Part shown: piece after piece, positions 53,001 through 62,000 of the stretch
Position numbering within the stretch: position 1 is the stretch's first letter
How the letters are laid out: each line of letters starts with the position of its first letter
DNA from: Margaritifera margaritifera
Taxonomy: Eukaryota; Mollusca; Bivalvia; Unionida; Margaritiferidae
Assembly: GCA_029931535.1 (NCBI GenBank)
Contig: JAQPZY010001660.1
Location: 2,319,001 to 2,383,000 of the forward strand
Direction: 5' to 3'
Length of the DNA: 64,000 nucleotides
Notes under the pieces: generated by a model
Told to the model about the DNA's origin: nothing
The model's input: only the letters and a program-made list of their open reading frames with translations
Databases searched by the model: none
Made by a program: the position numbers and the translations under genes

Positions 53001-56000
53001 TGTCAGTTCCATTGACAAATACACTGGTTGAATTTCCAACCTGTGCCATTTTGGGATATTGTTTGCAATAACTACAAAACATGTCTGCTTCTGAGTCAGT
53101 GAATTCAATCCAGATATAACGGTTAACCCAATGTGGCTGAATATTTCTCAGTCTCTTAGTAGTGCCATATTTGACATTTTGTGTTGCCACAGAGTCTGGC
53201 TTATACCTCTTTGGAGAAATAGTTACATCACACTCAGTGCCTGTCTTATGTTTTACCCCTCAACTTTCACATTAATTTTCCTTCTCCGACTCTACCTTAT
53301 TAACTTACTTGAAAAAATAATTTAGTAAACTCATTTTATCCACATATTGGATGTGGAAGTTAATCCTCTGTATAATCAATCAAAAATTAAAGAATCATCG
53401 CTGCCATTTAATCAGTTCACAAAGGGAACTGATACTAATGTCGGTAAAGTGCCTTTCATTCATTTATTTGGATTGATTCGCTGGATTAAAATCATAGGGT
53501 GAGTCGTTCGTGAGGATCTAGTTTAAGTAAACACAATACAATGAAGCTGTTTAAAACACTGCTAAATAATCATACTGGCTTTGTTTTGTCTCAGGTGTTT
53601 TGATTGGCCAATAATTTAGTCGCTTAGCCATATATGCAGTCAAGCAGTAATATAACGTGCGCACATGCAAGAGTTATCAATGACCACCTGTAGGTGTGAT
53701 ACTGGATGTAAATAAATACATGGAGAGGGCTAGAATCAAGCATTCATTACACCCGGAGGGCATGAACAGCCAGATAAAGGTAAAGGTAGATAAAGTGATT
53801 ATGGCATGAAAATAGGCACTTGCCCACCTTTTTTTAAAATAGGCAAAAAGCACTTGTCCCGGACTAGCGATTTGGAAAATGTTACTTGCCTGACTTCAAA
53901 ACTGAATAGTCCGGGACATCGAGCTATAAAATTTGCTCAGCCCTGATTTGAAAGATGATGTGGTTTATCCATGATATAAAAAGAAGCAAAACAGCCTTAG
54001 AGCCAGCAATTAACCAGCAGAACATTAAAGTTTGTGAAGTAGAAGAAGTAACACAACATGAAATCAATATAACAGAAGCAGGCAAATTCCTCCTGCTGAA
54101 GTGCAGTAATCCAGATGAATCAAAGTTCTACCAACATGACAGTACTATATTAACATATTATCAGTATAGCTTATGTATGAGCCTGAAAAGACTGTCAAAC
54201 TCAGTAAAACAGAAACCTCTGAATAAAGGATGAGAAGATAATAAGCAAACAAAACCTGTCCACTCTCCATGATGATCACTTGTAATTGAATGACTGCTAC
54301 CTGGCTAACTCAGCACACATTCCCCCATCTCTGATTGGCTGATAGTTGATACCAACAGTGTGGGCATGTCTGCTGAAATGACCTTGCATAATAGGCTTTG
54401 GCTGGAATCCATTCTTTATGTAACCATCATTAAATTATATTAAATACCTATTAGACACAAGTTTGACTGTACATGTAAATTTATCCACCTCACACAAAAA
54501 ACTTCTACCTGGGTCTAAATTTTTTACATCTAATATTTTTAATAATTAAATTTATACTGATATAGAGCAAATTATGACTGAAACTTATTAAATTACATGG
54601 TCCCAGAAATTCATATCAACCAAGTTTTACTCCATATACAATTATATCAAGTCTGTGCTGACCCATGCAGAAACAAAAGCGTTACAAATCATGAATTAAA
54701 TTCCTTGGGAAACTAGCCACCCGACTTCAGAATGACAAAAGAGGACATTGGAATGGAACTAACTGGAGTGAAAAGGCTGCATTGTAGGTGATTTCTGGTT
54801 GTACATGTACATAAATTTTACACTGAGAAACCTTATCATACTGTGTAAATTTCAACTATCTCCCCAAAAAATGTAGAAAAGGATGAAGGCATCTAATATT
54901 ACAGATATAGAGATAAAACAAAATAACTTACCTCCACCATCAGTTTCTGTAATGAAGAGCACATGTTTGAATATGGCAGAGATGGGGAGCTGTCGAATTA
55001 AAGTCACTATGTCATTCTCATGAAGATACAGCCAGGCATTCTGGGGATCTTCATCCTGGGGGGAAGACATATATTATAAAGTTATAATGGGCCTTTTGGG
55101 AAATTCCCAAAGCATCATGGGTAAAATAAACTGGAAGACAAAATTAAACCATTTTTGTTTGTATCAACTATGAAGTATAGGTGTAATCAGCGATTTAAAT
55201 CTTACAATTGGTTGTTTTCTATTATTAAACAAGAGTACCATGAATGGAACATTACATGTTTAACACTAGTTGGGCATGGTTGACTCTGGACAGTATTGAC
55301 CAATGGGCCTCAGTGACCCTGACCCTGACTTTTTAACCTTAATCTCAATGGGTTCATTGTTTGTCTAAAAGGCAAACCATGTGAATGTTATTAAAAATGG
55401 TGTAGAAAACCAACATTAATTAAATCATTGCAACCTTGACCTTGAAGCTACTAACAAATTCTGAAGGACAATTCCTTCCCATATCAGTAAGCCCTCCTCA
55501 AAGTTTAATGCCATTATGTGGTTAGTGAAGTTATTTTAAGTAAACCTTTTCCTGTTTGTGTCACAGTAACCTTGACCTTTGACCTCGTGACCCCAAAATA
55601 TATTAGGGTTTTTTTCTTATCCCAAGTGCAAGCCATCCACAAAGTGTGATCATGGAAATTATTCTAGAACAAAAACGAACATTTTTGTGCAGAAACCATA
55701 TGTTGTTGAGTTACAGTAACCATGACCTTTGATCTGTTTACCCCCAAATCAATAGGCTTCTTCCTTACATTAATTGCAAGCCATCCACAATCTTTGGTCA
55801 AGGAATGTGGTCAAAAACTAAAGTTATTATGCTAAAATCATTGTTCTTCTTTCAGTCAATGACCATGACCTTTGACCTTTTGAACCCCAACTCATTAGTC
55901 CTTCTTCTGAGCCAAAGTAAAAGCCATCCACAAATTCTGGTGAATGGACATGATCAAGTTCTAAAGTTTTTGTGCAGAAATCATTTTGATCTTCAGCCAC

Positions 56001-59000
56001 TGTGACCTTGACCTTTAACCTTATGAACCCAAAATCTGAAGGCATCTTTCTTCCCACAAGTACAAGCCATCCATAAAGTTTAGTCAAGGTCATTGACCTA
56101 GAGCTGAAGTTCTTAACAGAAACTGATGGATGGATGGATGGAAAAAGAGATAGATGTACAGATGGATGTCATAACATTATACTCTCCATTTTATGGCAGG
56201 CATTTAAGAAAAAATATTCAATCATAAAAAAAACAACAATTCAATAATCAGTTTTAGCTATATGATAAAAAGGATGACAAATCATGTTGACATCAAGATG
56301 AAAAGAAAATATGGAAAGAAAGAGAGATTAAGTATACATTTCTCACCAACAATTTGTAAAACTGTATGAATTTGTTTCAGTGTTACAAACAGTTGATGGG
56401 TACTCCCAGGATCAGTACAGTGTAGTTGGACTAGATCTTAAGTTACAGACGCAGAGTTATGTTTACAAGATTCAACTCATTATAGATAGTGATCATCACT
56501 GACTTTTTTGGTTTGAAATGACAAATTAATTAACTGAAATTTAAGCTGAACTGATTCAAAATTTTGATTCACAGCTACTGTCATTTTAAATGAGCATTTC
56601 AACAGGTTTTAAGTCCAGCAACAACTATTGATTTACACAGAATCAGGGTGGCTTTCAAAGGAATGCTTTGTTTGTAGAATGGTCTGCCCAATTTTGGTGA
56701 TTTTAAGCATCATGGTAAAATTACAGAATATCGCAACAAGAATATAGATACAAGCATGTACCTGCTTTTATATAAACTAAAGTTCCATTAGAGTATCGAA
56801 CACAAATCCACCTGTCTACTCCAAGACATCAATAAAACTGCCATAAAAGAATCCATGTCATCATAGAAATAAATATGTGCACTATGTCGACCTGCTTCAG
56901 TGACAGTTTTGGAAACCAGTCTGTTTACAGTGCACTCAAAAAATTAAGGCCTCAGCTTCAAGTAAATTGAAAGTAAAGGTAACTTGAATCATGAAACATG
57001 AAAAATAAACCTAATTACACAAGAATCTGTATTTTAAGTGGTTCTTACTCTTCCAAATGACAGGGACATTTAAACATGTCATTCCTCCTTGTCACCCTTT
57101 GCTTACAACAGTATATTAAATGGGTCCAGTTTTTGCAATTATGAAAATCACATTATGCCCACTTCGAGAAAACCAAAGAAATGCGATGTTTCAGTTCCTT
57201 TGATTGATATTTCTTGCAGACACAGCACTTTTCACTATCTTCAGTCCCATCTTCTGCTTCACTTTCTGATGACACAGGGACCACCTGTAACCCTGAAAGG
57301 CCTGGTTTAACCACCTGTAACCCTGAAGGGCCTGGTTTAACCACCTGTAACCATGAAAGGCCTGGTTTAACCACCTTTAACCCTGAAAGGCCTGGTTTAA
57401 TAAATGATGAGGACTCTTTATCATTGCTTTCTTTCAACTTTTTGGCTAGTTTTCTTGTCTTTTCTGGAGATTTCCTTTCTAAACTTTCATTTTTAAACTT
57501 TTTACCAATTATTGTCTGTTTATTGTATGTACTCTCCAGCTGCTTTGTAACATCTGATTCTGTGAGGGATACCTCCACTAATGCCAATGCCAAAATATTT
57601 TGCCTCAAAACTCTTCTTGCTTGCAATAAACTGATCTGGTGTTTGAAAGAACTCTTCTGGTCTGTTTTCCACTGATTCACTCAAAACCCCTTCATGGACC
57701 TCATTTTCCTGGTGATTTATTCTGTGTATTCTTATTTTCAGAGACTGTATGCACTGTGTATACTGTACCTGGTTTTAGTTGTTTGGCATCAACAGCTGAA
57801 GGATCATAAGGATATATACCTGTCCTTTTGAAGGATGCTATAAGAGTGACAGGTGACAAGGCATTAGCATAAGCTTTTGAGGCCAGGGAACTTCTGTTTT
57901 ATCAGGTGATTTTTGATGATCGGTTTTCTTGCATGAACTTGTGACTTTCTGAGTTGTATATACTCAGTAATGGGGCAAATCACCAAACATCATGGGGCTG
58001 CAGAATGTGGCTCATATGTGCGGGCAAAACAAATAAAATGATACACAGATTTACTGAATTAGATTAAATTTGTATCAATAATACTATAAATGAAATTTTA
58101 TGTTTTTTGGTGTATGTGAAAATATATTTGCATATGTTAATGGAGGTATAAAGAGGGGAGAAACAGTAAATCCTTCTGGTGGGCACTCTGTAGTGAATGA
58201 TACACAAAGATCACTCATTATTGTTGAACACTGTATTTTGTATGGATGACTCCTTAATCATATGACAGTAACATGATCTTAGCTTACTAGAAATAGTGAT
58301 TTCTGACAGAGAATTGATGGATTATTTTGTATTGCTTGTTTACACTATTGAATTTTAATTGCAAAAAAAGGTATTGGTAAAAAATTAATATGAAAAATAT
58401 TTGTCAAACTCACCAGTTTTATGTGTATTTTCCAGTTATGTAATGACAAATAACAGTGGAGTTTATTTTTGAAACACATATAAGCGGATGGTGTCCAGTA
58501 ACTTCTGGGTAGGTATATGCTTGTGTGAAGTAAAGGTCACAGAAACAGGTCAGTCATGCAAGGCCTTAAGTCTTATCAAGTGAAATGGTAAATTACACTG
58601 GATATATTAAAATGTAACATTAGAAGTCTGGATCTGTCATGTCTTTCCACCAGAAAGTTTAATCATGCTAATGTATTATGTTTGTAGCCTATCAATTTCT
58701 CTCTATCTCTCTCTTTCATATACATACACACATGCATGCACATAAACACATTGATGCTAACACTAATACATCTGATAATGATACCTGATGCTATTTAAAA
58801 GAAATGTGATTAATGGATTGGCCTTGACCTGAAAGAGTGTGCCCACTTGATCCATCATTTCAGGTACTGTGAGTGATGAACATTATTTCTTCCACTTTGA
58901 AATTCCTTTACATACAGTTTATAAACTTTTTTCTATCTGCAAAAAGGCTTGTATTCCACCCTTATCAACACAGACTGGCACAACAACTGACGATATTAGC

Positions 59001-62000
59001 TAGAAATATGTCAATATGTGCATATTGGAGTAACAAAAATGGTTGGGTTTTTTTCTCCAAAATTGTTTACCCATGATGATTTGCTAATTTCTGATAAGGT
59101 CCATTAAAATTAATACACTACAAAATGAAGGGCAAATAAAATGAAACAGTTAGACAAGAGGAAGCATTATGATTGGTTAAAAACTGCAATTTTATACCAG
59201 ACTGTACTAATGTTACCTGTCCAGTGTCTTCTTAAATATGACTCCTACTTGTTCTTAAACTGTAGACCAGATTGAATACTGAGGTAATTCATTTATACTA
59301 TAACATTTCAATTTTGCATGGTAGTTACTAATATATGCCAATTTCATTGTTTGATTAAAAATGTATTACTATCTACTTTTGATTGCATAAGCAAAATGTG
59401 CTATCAAATTACTCAAAAAAATCCTTAAAATACTAGTGGCAACCCTAGTTTTTTAAAATGATTATGAATGATCCAGACCTCATGCACATTCTGACAGTCA
59501 GGATTGAACCTAAGATAGCAGTTGTGTCAAGCAAGTAGTTAACGACTGTGCTATGAATGTTCCTACAATTTCAAGTTAAATTCACCCTGGAACATTTAAA
59601 CAAGCTTACCTCCTCTCCATCAACATTAACCATAATCCAGGTGATGGACTTTTCATCCTTGGTCTCTGGGGTAAACACTTTACGCAAATGCCACAGGAAT
59701 TCCTCACGCCCCCTAGTAGAGATTAATAAATTAAATCATATAAAGTGGTGTGAATAGGGAAATCTCACCAGAGAATCTGAACTTGTGGGTTGGAAAAAGG
59801 CTTTCCCCAAGTTCTTGCCCACAAAGTCCTATCTCATACAAATCCATATTTTACTGATTATCTTGCTCTATTTTTTAAATCAGAATGGTGAAAAACAAAA
59901 TAGCAGTTCATTGGTACTGATATAATATACAAATATAAAATATTTTTTCCTAAGTTTTAATAACATTGGAAAGAGAATATCACATCTATGAAAAGACCAT
60001 ACTCATTTAAGGGCATATAAAATGATGTACAGTGGTCCCCCTCTTGAACAGACCCCCTGACCAACAGTCACCCACATTTTACACCCAAAATTCCTAGGCA
60101 CTGACGAGTTTGTGTTCAGAAGTACCCCCCTTGGATGGCCACCCCTCTAACACAGTCAGCAGCCAGCATATTAGTGCAAAACATGTTAAATTTACCCCTC
60201 ATGAGTGGGCACATATTCGTGTTTACAGATGGAAATCACAAGAATATTTAATATTTTCTAAATTCAACACACTGACATTTATTCCAACATGCCGATAAAG
60301 TATCTAACTTAAATCCATACAAAGAGGTAATCCGATTATCTTTACTGCTGTGTGTTCCTCAGATGTCAGGTTTTGGCACTCTGACAATTACAAGCCACTG
60401 CATTATTATCACTGGTAATTATCAAGATGGCAAAAGCTAACAGCTTTGAAGCACAGTATTGTTCAGCTCAAGTCAGCATGATGTCTGGTTGCCATAAAGT
60501 CAAACTGGTATGTTAGCCATTGTGGCTTCGTCATGTTAGATTATGAGATGTTTATGAATAGGTACTAGACTATAACCAGTTGATCATGTGATAAGCTCAC
60601 TTTCTTTGTAAACACTGAGCATTTTGAGTAAAAGCTGGGTAAACATGAGAGTTTACTGTAATAGCTACAATTTATTTTGGAGTGGTATGGTTGCCAATGA
60701 AGGAATAAGCTGTTGCAAGAAGTGCAAAATGTTGTCAGACATTCTCAGTTCAGAAGGAAAAATGAAAACTACTGGACAAAATGAAATGAGGGAGAGTCCT
60801 ATGATCATTGCTGAGAAATTTGAGATCAACAAGATTCAAATAAACATCATCAATACAAATTCTGCAGCAGTGGGAAAATGTATGGATGGAGAAAGCTCTG
60901 ATATCATAGCCTCAACTAGGACAGAAAATGATACAATCAGATGTATGTACCCTGATTTTATTCATATTGTTTTTAAATGGTTTTGCACCACAAGTGATAA
61001 TTATTCATAATAATTTTAAATCAGATTATTATAAGTTTATCACATTAATCCTTAATATATGTGATTTTTTTATGAAAATATTAAATATTTAGAAATTAGT
61101 CATGCCTTTCTTACTTTACACGTAATTTTTACTCAGATCTGTGTAATCCACCTCAAAAGACCACCCCTCTTATAAGGCCACTTTCCTGCTGCAGAAGGGG
61201 TGGCCATATTAGAGGGGACCACTGCACTAGGAAAAGAAAGAAAAATTATGATTTGTTGAAAACCACACTGTGATCGCAAACTGTTGTAGTTATATAAACA
61301 CAGAATATTTTTTCAAACTATTGCCTACTGATGCTATTGAATTTTACTGTGCTTAACAAATACAATATTAAACATATGTAAAATTTTGGCTTACTCTGTT
61401 TGTATCAGTATTGTTGCCAGACATGTAATTAGATGATCCAAGATTGGGCTCCCAAAAGTAGGTGGGGTTTGGTTGATAGAAGAGGGAATGGGCGGTACCT
61501 GAACAAGATGCCCTGCCCACTGCCCAACCCCACCAGAACATCGAAGGATATGGTTGAGAATGAAAAGATGATCTTCAAATGTTGCAATCTGCAGCAATGC
61601 TGAAACCTTTAAAAAGAAAATTTGCTTTATTGTTATTCAATGATAGTTTCACCGGTATATGCATAACAAACACTCAAAGATTTTTGCTTCCCACCACCTC
61701 CAAACACGATTTAAATTACAGAATGCAATAAAATTAACTAGTGATGAGCAAAATGTGGTGATTTCCATGCAAAAACAAAATTCTAGTACAGCATGTAAGA
61801 CATTTTGTCATAAGTATTCCACTTAACAATTAGGTTTCCTTTACTGGAATGTATTGTGTATATATTTGTCAAAACCTTCAGTACAACATGAATTTTATGG
61901 AATGCTTTTACTCCACTTTGGAATTATAAACGATCCTTGCAGAGTCACTAAACCAAAAAGCAGATCATTATGATCAAGTTTTGCCAATGGTGAGAAGTAT

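Noticed and set aside
57214..57675. 153-codon plus-strand ORF
   Set aside because: Shadow of the minus-strand Tigger-like tail, which has the recognisable CCVCKK and TGIYP boxes nearby.
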